DNA from: an uncultured Sutterella sp.
GTDB taxonomy: Bacteria; Pseudomonadota; Gammaproteobacteria; Burkholderiales; Burkholderiaceae_F
Direction: 5' to 3'
Length of the DNA stretch: 13,982 nt
Assembly: GCA_900552915.1 (NCBI GenBank)
Contig: USBS01000043.1
Location: forward strand, 1 to 13,982
Positions 1 to 7,076 of this stretch are shown piece after piece (position 1 is the first letter of the stretch; every line of letters begins with the position of its first letter). The position numbers were made by a program, and so were the translations under genes. The notes below the pieces were generated by a model. The model was not told the DNA's origin. It saw only the letters and a program-made list of their open reading frames with translations, and did no database searches.

Positions 1-78
1 AAACGGCGCTGTTGGAATCGAAAGTACCGTTGAGCGCCGGACTGCCCTGCCGGAGAAATCCGACAGGAGGCAGAGCGA

Positions 79-369
79 CTAAATGCCCGGGACTGTGCGG
101 ATGGAAGATTTGACGGTTTTGGGTAAACGGCCCTCGGCCTTTTTGGAAAACTGTTCGCAACCGAGGATCTCGGTGCAACCGGACTGAAATTCGCCTTGAT
201 CGGCAAGCTCAAGCTTGGCGGTGACGCGTCCGCTCAGGAACGCGTCGGCATTGAGTTCGCGCAGCGTGGCGTAATACTCGTCGACACCGCGCAGCTTGGC
301 GGTCATGCCGCAGTCGATGCGGCCGTCGATAGAGGTCATCATGTGGCAGATAACATACGGCTTTTGCAT
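79..369 (-). pseudogene. Truncated RibD C-terminal/dihydrofolate reductase-like protein
   Basis: The 96-residue product begins with a pattern typical of the RibD_C/dihydrofolate-reductase-like family of about 220 residues: PYVICHMMTSIDGRID near residues 4-19, then a Y-x-x-L...DAFLSGRVTA stretch near 33-52. The family is NAD(P)H-dependent reductase-like and its individual substrates are mostly unknown. The start is supported by GGAG seven bases before the ATG. Similarity to the family fades after about residue 75 (FSKKAEG), and the frame stops at residue 96, so the substrate-binding and C-terminal half is missing. None of the three frames continuing to the window edge gives recognisable family sequence, which suggests a breakpoint or frameshift near 120-145 and not a single nonsense change. 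Probably non-functional. Family assignment is fairly secure; the pseudogene status is inference. Confidence 0.6.
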
Positions 370-439
370 TTTTTTCTCCGATCGGAAGTCTTAAAGCTGA
401 AGGCAGTCTAAGAGCGAACCGCAGCAAAATTTCTCAAAA

Positions 440-470
440 TTTGCGCAGATGCTTGCCTGATCTGCGCAAA
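440..470 (-). terminator. 11-bp hairpin, possible terminator of the large minus-strand cluster
   Basis: TTTGCGCAGAT and ATCTGCGCAAA form a perfect 11-bp stem around a 9-base loop. Read on the minus strand the stem is followed by TTTTGAG, a weak U-tract, so it may be an intrinsic terminator about 260 bases past the ABC permease stop and before the truncated reductase gene. Read on the plus strand it is followed by A-rich sequence and would not terminate. It could also be a protein-binding palindrome. Confidence 0.4.
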
Positions 471-572
471 AAAGTTTCTGGTGGATTGCTGTTGTCTAAG
501 AGGCTGGTTTGTTCGAATCCGACTCTGCATAACCACGTACCCATCTAGCAAAGTTTCCGTCAGCATCACATG

Positions 573-680
573 GGTTGGCACAATCTTGTCACGCGGTTTG
601 GCGCAATTTCGTCACGTGATTTGGCTGAGTTTTGCCTCGTGATTTGGCGGATTTTTGCCACGCGGTTTGGCGCAGTGGAC
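573..680. repeat. Tandem direct repeats with 23-bp period, about 4.5 copies
   Basis: Units begin at 573, 595, 618, 641 and 664. The second unit reads GGTTTGGCGCAATTTCGTCA plus CGT. All units share a (G/A)TTTGGC core, a T-rich middle and, in the first four, a terminal CACG/CTCG-type end; the first unit is one base shorter and the fifth loses similarity after about 12 bases. The units are diverged, so the array is old or selected for binding and not a recent slippage product. A 23-bp period is about two helical turns and is not a multiple of three, which argues for protein-binding sites and against a peptide repeat. Such arrays are known at the ends of IS21-like and Tn7-like elements, but no transposase is present in this window. 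Confidence 0.75.
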
Positions 681-728
681 TCTGTGCGCAATTCTCGAGT
701 TCCGAACAGAAGCACAGATTCCTCAGCA

Positions 729-1514
729 TCAGTTTCTAAGTTTGTACCCGCGAACAAAAAGGGCGGTGGCCGTTGCCAACAGCAGAAGACATGTGGATCC
801 CACAATGCTCAGGGAGAGCCAAGCAGGGAAGTCGCTTACGCCGAAAAAGCCGTACCGAAAGCCGTCGATCATGTAAAAGAACGGGTTGAAAAGCGAAGCC
901 TTCGCCCAGAAGGACGGCAGTTGCGAGACCGAATAAAACACGCCCGAGAGGAAAGTAAGCGGCAGAATGACAAACGTCTGAAACGCCCCGAGTTGATCGT
1001 ACTTTTCGGCCCAAAGTCCGCAGATGATGCCGAGCCCGGCCATGATGCCGGCGCCGAAAAGCGCAAACATGATCGCCCACAGCGGATGCGCGAGCGGCGG
1101 AATGCTCCAAAAGAATGTAGCAAGCAGCACGCCTGTGCCCACGATCAAGCCGCGCGTGACGGAGGCGGCAATGTAGGCCGCTGCAAGCTGCCAACCGGAA
1201 AACGGCGGAAGCAAAACGAAGACCATGCTGCCCGTGATCTTGGACTGCAGGATGGAAGAGGCCGAGTTGGCGAAACTGTTTTGCAGCAGCGACATCATCA
1301 CTAGGCCGGGAATCAGAAAGTCAATGTAGCTCACGCCGCCCAAAACGGTCATCTTTCCTTCGAGCACTTTGCCGAAGACCAGAAGGTAGAGCACGGAAGT
1401 GAGGATCGGCGCGAGGATCGTCTGCAGCGCAATTTTGCGAAACCGCAGGATTTCCTTTTCAAACAGCGACCAAAAGGCGGCGCGTGCGTTGTAGTGAAGA
1501 GGCTGAGGGTGCAT
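729..1514 (-). CDS. ABC-2 type transporter permease (YadH-like)
   Basis: The 261-residue integral membrane protein has about six hydrophobic segments and the hallmarks of the ABC-2/YadH permease family, including an early FLIPGLVMMSLLQNSFANSA region near residues 86-105 and a later LPLTFLSGVFYSVSQLP stretch near 185-201. Length matches the family (about 256). It starts six bases after the stop of the preceding ATPase gene, so the two are surely translated together as one exporter or lipid/glycan/drug-type ABC complex. There is no strong Shine-Dalgarno, consistent with translational coupling. It is the last gene of the heme cluster. Substrate is unknown; export of porphyrin or an opened tetrapyrrole is only a contextual suggestion. 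An inverted repeat lies just downstream. Confidence 0.88.
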   Translation of the reverse strand: MHPQPLHYNARAAFWSLFEKEILRFRKIALQTILAPILTSVLYLLVFGKVLEGKMTVLGGVSYIDFLIPGLVMMSLLQNSFANSASSILQSKITGSMVFVLLPPFSGWQLAAAYIAASVTRGLIVGTGVLLATFFWSIPPLAHPLWAIMFALFGAGIMAGLGIICGLWAEKYDQLGAFQTFVILPLTFLSGVFYSVSQLPSFWAKASLFNPFFYMIDGFRYGFFGVSDFPAWLSLSIVGSTCLLLLATATALFVRGYKLRN

Positions 1515-1520
1515 AACGGT

Positions 1521-2450
1521 TTAGTTTTGAGCGGTAAGGCGCAGAAAGACTTCTTCGAGATTGGCTTGGCCGACGTGAACGATTTCGATGCGGCAGCCGC
1601 TCTCTTGCAGAGCAAAGAGAAGATCGGTGAGGTCTTGGGCATCCGTAAAGGAGGCGCACCTTACGTTGTCATCCATAGACTCGAACGTGTAGTCGGGCAG
1701 CTGCGGCAGCGCGCCTTCGAGAAGTCGAAACTGAAGCCGATTGCCTGAAAAGCGAGAAAGCAACGATTGTGTATCGTCAATCGCTGCCACTTTGCCGTGA
1801 TTCAAAAGCGCAATGCGGCGGCACAGGGCCTGCGCTTCCTCCAGATAGTGGGTGGTGAGCACAATCGTGTGACCGTGATCATGGAGTTCTCGCATGAAGT
1901 CCCAGATGCGGTGCCGCAGCTCAATGTCGACGCCTGCGGTGGGCTCGTCGAGCACGATCACGGGAGGCCGATGCACGAGCGCCTGCGCAATGAGCACGCG
2001 CCGCTTCATGCCGCCCGACAAGCGCGAGACGCGGGCGTTTGTTTTTTCGGTGAGCTCGAGCCGATCGATGAGTGTGTCGATCCATTTGCCGTTGTCGCGA
2101 AGTCCGTAGTAGCCGCTTTGCTGCTGCAGAATTTCCTTGACGGTGAAAAACGGGTCGACCGTGATTTCCTGCGGGACGATGCCGATGGCCATCTTGCAGT
2201 AGCGATAATCGTCCCGGATGTTGCGGCCCAAAATTTCAACCGATCCGCCGTCGGGCTTGATCAGCGCGCCGAGCGCCGAAATGAGCGTGCTTTTGCCTGC
2301 TCCGTTGGGGCCGAGCAGACCGAAGAAATCGCCTTGCTCGACGGAAAGCGACACGTCGGCAAGTGCATGCACGCGGTGTTCGCCGCGTTGGTAGGTTTTT
2401 GTCAAATGCGCAACGCAAAGCGCAGCGGGAAGCTTTGTGGAGACGTCCAT
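1521..2450 (-). CDS. ABC transporter ATPase (YadG-like)
   Basis: This 309-residue protein has a complete nucleotide-binding domain: Walker A GPNGAGKST at residues 47-55, Q-loop glutamine at 94, signature LSGGMKR at 144-150, Walker B VIVLDEP at 164-170 followed by TAGVD, and the H-loop histidine at 201. A C-terminal extension of about 90 residues is typical of YadG/CcmA-type ATPases that drive ABC-2 permeases. It energises the adjacent permease at the cytoplasmic membrane. The gene follows tonB after 111 bases, a spacer that carries a small hairpin, so it may be less tightly coupled to the iron genes upstream. No strong ribosome-binding site precedes the ATG. Function as an exporter is a family inference; substrate unknown. 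Confidence 0.9.
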   Translation of the reverse strand: MDVSTKLPAALCVAHLTKTYQRGEHRVHALADVSLSVEQGDFFGLLGPNGAGKSTLISALGALIKPDGGSVEILGRNIRDDYRYCKMAIGIVPQEITVDPFFTVKEILQQQSGYYGLRDNGKWIDTLIDRLELTEKTNARVSRLSGGMKRRVLIAQALVHRPPVIVLDEPTAGVDIELRHRIWDFMRELHDHGHTIVLTTHYLEEAQALCRRIALLNHGKVAAIDDTQSLLSRFSGNRLQFRLLEGALPQLPDYTFESMDDNVRCASFTDAQDLTDLLFALQESGCRIEIVHVGQANLEEVFLRLTAQN

Positions 2451-2518
2451 TGTCGATTGGGAAAAATGAAGGCGTCCGAAGGCGCGTTCTTCGTCGATGT
2501 TGATTTCAAGCGGCTGTG

Positions 2519-2538
2519 TTGAGGCTAAAAGTCCTCAA
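2519..2538 (-). other. Small hairpin between tonB and the ABC transporter genes
   Basis: TTGAGG and CCTCAA form a 6-bp stem with an 8-base loop shortly after the tonB stop codon. There is no following T-run, so it is unlikely to be an efficient terminator on its own; it could limit read-through or protect the 3' end of the upstream message. Confidence 0.35.
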
Positions 2539-2561
2539 GCAAGGGCCGTCGACAGCTAATT

Positions 2562-3365
2562 TTAGTTTTCGAGCTCAAAAACCACGGACACATCCACTTC
2601 AAGCGGACCGATGCCTTCGAGGCGCATGCCGATCAGCTTGTTCGCTGCCTTGAGCGCAGCGCGGTTCAAGAGGACCGACGCGTGCTTTTTCTTGACGTCG
2701 ACGGCCGAGATGCGGCCGTCGGAGTCGATTGTGACACGTAGCATGACGGTGCCTTCGATGCCGTTTTGCCGGGCTCGACGAGGATAGCCCTTGTTGGCGT
2801 CGATGGTGTCGACGATCAGCGCCATGGCGCTTTGTCGGGCTGCATCCGAACTTGCCGAGTGATGCGCTCCGTTGCCACCCATGCCGCCCGATGCGCCTTC
2901 CTCGGCTTGACCGCGGATTTCAGGCGCCGGGGCCTGCGGTTCGACAACCGGTTCGGGCTTCGGAGCCGGCTTGGGGGCGGGTTTGGGTTTCGGCTTCGGC
3001 TTTTTAACAGGAGGCGGCGGCTCGGGTTTGGGTTCGGGTTTGACCTCCGGCACCGGTTCGGGCTCGGGCTCGATGACAGGCTCAGGCTTGGCATCAATCT
3101 TCACGTCGCTTTCGTCGACCGTGTGCTCAATGACGGGATCCTTGATGTCCTGAGATTGCGGTTCGGGCGTTTCCTCAAGCGCCACGACAACCTTCTGCTG
3201 AAAAAGTCCCTTCGGAAGACTCGGCACCGCAATGGCCTGATGAAAGGCATCGAATCCGACGGCTAGAACCGTGCCGCAGAGCACCGCGGCAAAGGTTAGA
3301 CGCGCACCGCGACCGGCCTGCCTGGCTTCCTCGGTAAGCGGTCTACGCTTGGCGGAACTACTCAT
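2562..3365 (-). CDS. tonB: TonB-type energy transducer
   Basis: The 267-residue protein has the three-part TonB layout: an N-terminal basic segment and signal anchor (hydrophobic about residues 22-46), a periplasmic linker rich in Glu-Pro and then Lys-Pro repeats (about 93-145), and a C-terminal domain (about 178-267) containing the conserved YPRRARQNGIEGTV motif at 194-207. It transmits proton-motive force from ExbB-ExbD to the outer-membrane receptor encoded in the same cluster. The ATG lies inside the end of exbD (8-base overlap) with AAGG upstream, indicating translational coupling. The membrane segment does not show the usual Ser-x-x-x-His motif of E. coli TonB; the only nearby histidine is at 42, at the periplasmic end. 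Assignment is very likely; partner specificity is inferred from location. Confidence 0.93.
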   Translation of the reverse strand: MSSSAKRRPLTEEARQAGRGARLTFAAVLCGTVLAVGFDAFHQAIAVPSLPKGLFQQKVVVALEETPEPQSQDIKDPVIEHTVDESDVKIDAKPEPVIEPEPEPVPEVKPEPKPEPPPPVKKPKPKPKPAPKPAPKPEPVVEPQAPAPEIRGQAEEGASGGMGGNGAHHSASSDAARQSAMALIVDTIDANKGYPRRARQNGIEGTVMLRVTIDSDGRISAVDVKKKHASVLLNRAALKAANKLIGMRLEGIGPLEVDVSVVFELEN

Positions 3366-3774
3366 CTGCAGCCTTTGCCTTGTCGGCCTTCGTGCTGATC
3401 ACAAAGCGCCCGTTGCGTTTGATCTTTGCAAGATCGAGCACGGCTACGAAGGAGCCGAAATCGGCCTTTTTGTCCATGTAGATATTGAGAAGCTTGTCGG
3501 GATGGCGATCCAGCTCGGCTTCAAACTCGGCAAGCGTCACCTTGCGGTCCTGATCGAGCCAGTAGGAGCCGTCGGGCTTGACGCTCAGAACGATCTCGTT
3601 GCGGTCGTGATTCGCTTCGCCGTGAACGGCCTGCGGGAGCACGATTTCCAACACGGGACGCGAAAACGTCATCGTGAGCACGAAAAAGATGATGAGCATG
3701 AAGAGGCAGTCGATCAACGGCGTGAGATCGATCTGAGGCTCTTCGTCGAAATCGGTGAGGAATCGACTGTCCAT
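3358..3774 (-). CDS. exbD: ExbD-type biopolymer transport protein
   Basis: Small protein (138 residues) with one N-terminal membrane helix and a periplasmic domain, as in ExbD/TolR. The motif IDLTPLIDCLFMLIIFF carries the proton-pathway aspartate at residue 22 of this start. I place the start at 3774 because AAGGAGG lies nine bases before that ATG; a TTG nine bases further upstream would directly abut the ribosome-binding site. It works with ExbB to energise TonB in the cytoplasmic membrane. It is 15 bases downstream of exbB and overlaps tonB by 8 bases, a compact exbB-exbD-tonB unit. ExbD is favoured over TolR because of the neighbouring tonB and receptor. Confidence 0.93.
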   Translation of the reverse strand: MDSRFLTDFDEEPQIDLTPLIDCLFMLIIFFVLTMTFSRPVLEIVLPQAVHGEANHDRNEIVLSVKPDGSYWLDQDRKVTLAEFEAELDRHPDKLLNIYMDKKADFGSFVAVLDLAKIKRNGRFVISTKADKAKAADE

Positions 3775-3789
3775 CGCTTTCAACCTCCT

Positions 3790-4455
3790 TTAGAGCGTCA
3801 GGTCTTCGGGCGGAAGCTTGCCTGCGGGGCGGCGGTCGACGTGACCGAGCTTGCGGCAGACTTCAAGCGCTCGGTAGCTGTGCTCGATTGCCTCAATGTG
3901 AAAGCCTTTGAACTTGAGCATGAGGTAGTAGTAGGTCATCAGCACCGGAATGGCGATCGAAAGCCCCATGATGGTGGTGATCAGGGCAGACCAGATGCCG
4001 CTAGCCAAAAGCGCGGCGTCGGCGCGCGTGATGTCGCTCATGCTCTGAAAGACGTCGACCATGCCCCAGACGGTGCCCAAAAGACCCAGCAGAGGGGAGA
4101 TCACGGAAATGAGCTTCAGCCAGCAAAGTCCGTTGGTGACGGCTTTGAAGTTGCGGTAAAAGAGGTAGCCCACCTCGGCGCGGATGTCGTCGGAGTGCGA
4201 GCTGTGCGTCACCACAATGTCGTGGATGATGCGAATCAGCGGATTCGCGCGCTTGGGATCGATGTCCTTCAGACACCGGTCGCTGCCGCGCTCCAAATCC
4301 AGAAAGTCGCGCTTGAAGTGACGCCATACGGCAGTCATGTAGAGAAGCTGCCAGACGGCGATGTAGACCGCAAAGAGGGCCACAAAGACCAGCGCGACGC
4401 CGGCCGGGCCGATCATGGCGTAAATCGCGCTGAAGCGCTCGGCGGAAAAATCCAT
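3790..4455 (-). CDS. exbB: ExbB-type MotA/TolQ/ExbB proton channel protein
   Basis: The 221-residue protein has three hydrophobic segments (about 15-42, 110-137 and 153-182) and the family motif PLLGLLGTVWGM at residues 121-132, followed by a conserved polar-lined third helix. With ExbD it forms the proton channel that drives TonB. GAGGA lies seven bases upstream of the ATG. It sits 30 bases after the flavodoxin-like gene and 15 bases before exbD, so transcription as part of the same cluster is likely. The context with tonB and a receptor makes ExbB more likely than TolQ or MotA. Confidence 0.93.
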   Translation of the reverse strand: MDFSAERFSAIYAMIGPAGVALVFVALFAVYIAVWQLLYMTAVWRHFKRDFLDLERGSDRCLKDIDPKRANPLIRIIHDIVVTHSSHSDDIRAEVGYLFYRNFKAVTNGLCWLKLISVISPLLGLLGTVWGMVDVFQSMSDITRADAALLASGIWSALITTIMGLSIAIPVLMTYYYLMLKFKGFHIEAIEHSYRALEVCRKLGHVDRRPAGKLPPEDLTL

Positions 4456-4485
4456 GGGTTTGTCCTCAATAAACCGAATGTCCTT

Positions 4486-4983
4486 TTAGGCCATCAAGCC
4501 CGCGAAGGCTTTGACGGCAGCAATGACGTCGAGTCGATCGGGGTGCGTTTCGCTTGCCGCACGCGTCGCTTCGCGCTGGGGCGTCACGACGCCGCCCTGC
4601 ATGCGGGTCATCAGATCGAAAAGAGCCGGATCGATGCGTCCGCGGCACAGGAAAGTGGCCTCCAGCGTGTTGCTGCCCTTGGCGGCGAGCTCTGTACTGG
4701 TTTTGGTCATCCACTGCTGTGCCCATTCCGACTGCGGGTCACCCCCGACGGTGGCAAAGCACCCCATGCGCTTGCCGCTGATTTTGGCTGCCGCGGCCTG
4801 CATATCCTCGGGCGCCATGCCGCGGTCGCACCAAAAGCCCAACAGCACGGCGTCGTATTTGGACAAATCGGCCGGAACGGCTGAAGCCGAAACAAGTTCG
4901 GCGTTTTCATAGGCGTCGCAGATGCCGTGAGCCAGCAGCTTCGTGTTGCCGGTTTTGGAACTCACAACAACGAGAGTAGTCAT
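4486..4983 (-). CDS. Flavodoxin-like protein of the heme cluster (HmuF-like)
   Basis: The 165-residue product starts MTTLVVVSSKTGNTK, giving the FMN phosphate-binding loop SSKTGNT at residues 8-14, then a YDAVLLGFWCDRGMA segment (43-57) typical of the flavodoxin-like group found beside HutX/HutW-type genes. Start at 4983 is chosen because AAGGAG lies just upstream; an upstream in-frame start at 5025 would overlap hutX and has no such signal. Flavodoxins shuttle low-potential electrons and radical SAM enzymes need them, so this protein may reduce HutW. HmuF of Fusobacterium nucleatum, from a comparable locus, is reported to bind heme and reduce anaerobilin, an alternative role. BilS-like partners of bilirubin reductase are also flavodoxin-like, but no BilR is seen. 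Fold is confident; role inferred. Confidence 0.85.
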   Translation of the reverse strand: MTTLVVVSSKTGNTKLLAHGICDAYENAELVSASAVPADLSKYDAVLLGFWCDRGMAPEDMQAAAAKISGKRMGCFATVGGDPQSEWAQQWMTKTSTELAAKGSNTLEATFLCRGRIDPALFDLMTRMQGGVVTPQREATRAASETHPDRLDVIAAVKAFAGLMA

Positions 4984-5014
4984 GGGGTGTCTCCTTTGTT
5001 TTCGATTGTTTTCT

Positions 5015-5542
5015 TTAAATGGCAAAGTGCTCGCGAGCCTTGAGGAAAGCTTCGCGCACCGATTCGATCAATTGATGGTTTTCGCGGCCGACATAGACGG
5101 CAAAGCTCACGGCGCCGGCTTTGTTGAAGAACTGCACGGCAAGCGACTCGCGTCCCATGAAGGGGAAGGCGGTAAAGGCGCAGGCCGAGATTTCGTCGTA
5201 GCGAAGGTGCCCGCCGATGGCGGCATCCTTGTGGAGGATGTTGTAGTAGCCCTGGGCGCGCTTGCCGGTTGAGAGCTTGCCCTGGATTTCAAAGACGTGA
5301 CCGTCGTGCACGATGAACATCGTCACCTTTTCCCAGGAGGCAAGTTCGGCCCAGATTTCGTCGAAGCGTTCGCTTGCGTTGCCCGAAACGAAGGTCACCA
5401 CGTTTTCGGGAAGCTTGCGGGCGGCCTCAAGTTCCGTCGTCTCGAGCGCCTTGGCGATCGTCGCAAGCGTCACCGGAAATTTGGCGTTCATCAGTTCGTC
5501 GATTTTGAGCTGTTCGACCGCAGTGGCTTCAATGTGCTGCAT
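5015..5542 (-). CDS. hutX: Heme utilization cytosolic carrier protein HutX/ChuX family
   Basis: The 175-residue protein matches the HutX/ChuX pattern along its length: KVTMFIVHDGHVFEIQGKL near 72-90, GKRAQGYYNILHKDAAIGGHL near 93-113, FFNKAGAVSFAVYVGRE near 138-154. Members bind heme in the cytosol and pass it to a degradation enzyme; in Vibrio and enterobacteria they are encoded with HutW/ChuW. AAAGGA precedes the ATG. It lies between the ECF ATPase gene (37-base gap) and the flavodoxin-like gene (31-base gap). The presence of hutX is, with hutW, the main evidence that this cluster deals with heme and not another TonB ligand. Confidence 0.9.
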   Translation of the reverse strand: MQHIEATAVEQLKIDELMNAKFPVTLATIAKALETTELEAARKLPENVVTFVSGNASERFDEIWAELASWEKVTMFIVHDGHVFEIQGKLSTGKRAQGYYNILHKDAAIGGHLRYDEISACAFTAFPFMGRESLAVQFFNKAGAVSFAVYVGRENHQLIESVREAFLKAREHFAI

Positions 5543-5579
5543 AGGTAATTTCCTTTCAATGGTCGTTAAAAAATCGGGT

Positions 5580-7055
5580 TCAATGCGTCTGCAGCGACTT
5601 CATGTGCAGCGCTCGGTCGCACGCCTGCAAAAGCTCGAGGTCGTGCGTGATGAGAAAGACGGCGGTTCCTTGTTCGGCTTGAGACTTAAGAAGTCCTGCG
5701 ATGGCGGCCATGTTGGCGCCGTCAAGTCCGCTCGTGGGTTCGTCGAGAATCAAAATCGCGGGCTTTTTGGCAATGGCGCAGGCAATCACGACGCGCTGTT
5801 TTTCGCCGCCCGACAAGCTTTGCGGATGGCGCCAGGCCAGATGCGATAGGTTGAGCTGATCGAGAATGGCGGCGACATCCTCTTCATAGGCAGTGAGTCC
5901 CTTGGGGCCGAGCTTGGTTCGCCAAAGGCCTTTGCCACCCTTTTTAACGAGGTCGCCTGCAGCGCACGCACACGCCACTTCTTCGAAAACGGTGCGCATC
6001 TGCAGCTGATGATCGGCGTTTTGCAGCACGAGACCGGCGTGCGGCATCAGGCCGTCTTTGCCGACTTTTTGCCCGTTGATGAAAAAGGCTCCCTGAGCCT
6101 GATTGAGTCCTGTCAAAATGCGGGCAAGCGTTGTTTTGCCAGTGCCGTTGTCGCCGATTAAGGCTGTGACGCCGGCCGGAATGGCAAAACTGACGTTTTC
6201 GAAGATGCGGTGCGCTTCGTCGTAGGCAAAGCTCATGTCCTGCACCGAGAAAACGGCGTTTTGCATGTCCAGAGCCGTGTCGTGCCGCACCGGGACGGCA
6301 TCGAGCTTCATGCGCGTGTCGTCGACGACGGCCTTGCGCAGACCGCGGTCTTGCCGCAGATCGTCGTTCTCAAGAATCGAGAAGGGACCGACATCGACGA
6401 TTTTGCCGCGTGCCATGATGCAGACGGCGTCGGCGACGTCCTTGAGCCAATAGAGACGATGATCGACCACCAAAATGGCCGCACCGTCCTTTTTGAGTTC
6501 GGCAAGCGTTACGGCAAGCGCTTCGGTGGATTCCGGATCAAGGTTGGCGCTCGGCTCATCGAAGATGAGCGCTTTGGGGCCTAGAGCCAGAATGGCTGCT
6601 AATCCCACCTTTTGCTTTTGTCCTTCGGACAAGGCGTGAATGTCCTGTCCGAGCAGATGCGAAATTCCGAGCCGCTGTGCAGCGCTTTGCGTGCGGCTGC
6701 GCACTTCGTCCGAAGGGATGCCGCGGCTTCGCAGAGCAAAGGCGATTTCGTCGGCGACGTTCAACGCAAAAAACTGTTCTTCGGGATCCTGAAAGAGTGT
6801 GCCGATGAGTTCGGATAAGTCCGCCACGGGCGTCGTCGAGACATCAAGCGCCGAGACCGAAACGCTTCCCGTGAGCGTGCCGCCGTAGATTTGTGGACAC
6901 AAACCGTTGGCCAACCGCATCAACGTCGTCTTGCCGCAGCCCGAGGGGCCCGTGACTACCTTGAGTTCGCCTGCGGCGACCGTGAGGTTGATGTCGCTTA
7001 CGGCGCACTTATCGGTATTGGCGTAGGTGTAGGTTACGTTTTTAAATTCAATCAT
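5580..7055 (-). CDS. ECF transporter fused double ATPase (EcfA-EcfA')
   Basis: The 491-residue protein contains two complete ABC ATPase halves. First half: Walker A GPSGCGKTT 36-44, signature LSEGQKQ 142-148 (Glu for the usual Gly), Walker B ALIFDEP 162-168, His 199. Second half: Walker A GDNGTGKTT 301-309, signature LSGGEKQR 414-421, Walker B AILILDEP 433-440, His 471. Such fusions replace the separate EcfA1 and EcfA2 subunits of energy-coupling-factor importers. The gene directly follows the T-component gene (21-base gap), completing a dedicated S-T-AA module. It powers import through the membrane partners at the cytoplasmic membrane. Substrate is inferred from the locus, where heme or a related tetrapyrrole is most likely. 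Confidence 0.92.
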   Translation of the reverse strand: MIEFKNVTYTYANTDKCAVSDINLTVAAGELKVVTGPSGCGKTTLMRLANGLCPQIYGGTLTGSVSVSALDVSTTPVADLSELIGTLFQDPEEQFFALNVADEIAFALRSRGIPSDEVRSRTQSAAQRLGISHLLGQDIHALSEGQKQKVGLAAILALGPKALIFDEPSANLDPESTEALAVTLAELKKDGAAILVVDHRLYWLKDVADAVCIMARGKIVDVGPFSILENDDLRQDRGLRKAVVDDTRMKLDAVPVRHDTALDMQNAVFSVQDMSFAYDEAHRIFENVSFAIPAGVTALIGDNGTGKTTLARILTGLNQAQGAFFINGQKVGKDGLMPHAGLVLQNADHQLQMRTVFEEVACACAAGDLVKKGGKGLWRTKLGPKGLTAYEEDVAAILDQLNLSHLAWRHPQSLSGGEKQRVVIACAIAKKPAILILDEPTSGLDGANMAAIAGLLKSQAEQGTAVFLITHDLELLQACDRALHMKSLQTH

Positions 7056-7076
7056 CTTGTCGTACCTGCACTTTCG

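Larger units (their letters stand above)
370..728. other. Gene-poor junction region
   Basis: This 359-base spacer has no convincing gene on either strand. From left to right it holds the upstream region of the truncated reductase gene, including the palindrome TCCGATCGGA partly overlapping its ribosome-binding site; an 11-bp hairpin; a tRNA-3'-end-like string ending in CCA near 511-535; an array of 23-bp direct repeats; and a 7-bp inverted repeat (TCTGTGC at 681-687 with GCACAGA at 712-718) just past the end of the ABC permease gene. The mix suggests an old insertion or recombination junction. Confidence 0.5.

Noticed and set aside
2..82. Possible C-terminal end of a plus-strand gene (26 codons open from the edge to TAA)
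   Set aside because: Short, hydrophilic, without recognisable motif, and overlapping the end of the truncated reductase frame; not enough to call a gene.
505..535. tRNA-3'-end-like string (GTTCGAATCC ... CCA)
   Set aside because: A T-loop-like TTCGAAT and a CCA are present, but the T-stem has a mismatch, the CCA is one base out of register, and no acceptor, D or anticodon arm is found upstream. At best a remnant or chance match.
570..1304. Long plus-strand open frame of 244 codons
   Set aside because: It lies opposite the ABC permease and has a basic, low-complexity composition typical of an antisense shadow in GC-rich DNA.
2940..3105. Repetitive GC-rich stretch as a DNA repeat or CRISPR
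   Set aside because: It encodes the Glu-Pro/Lys-Pro linker of TonB; the repetition is explained by the protein.
3271..4884. Long plus-strand open frame of 537 codons
   Set aside because: It covers the antisense of tonB, exbD, exbB and the flavodoxin gene, all of which are recognised families; no domain is visible in it.
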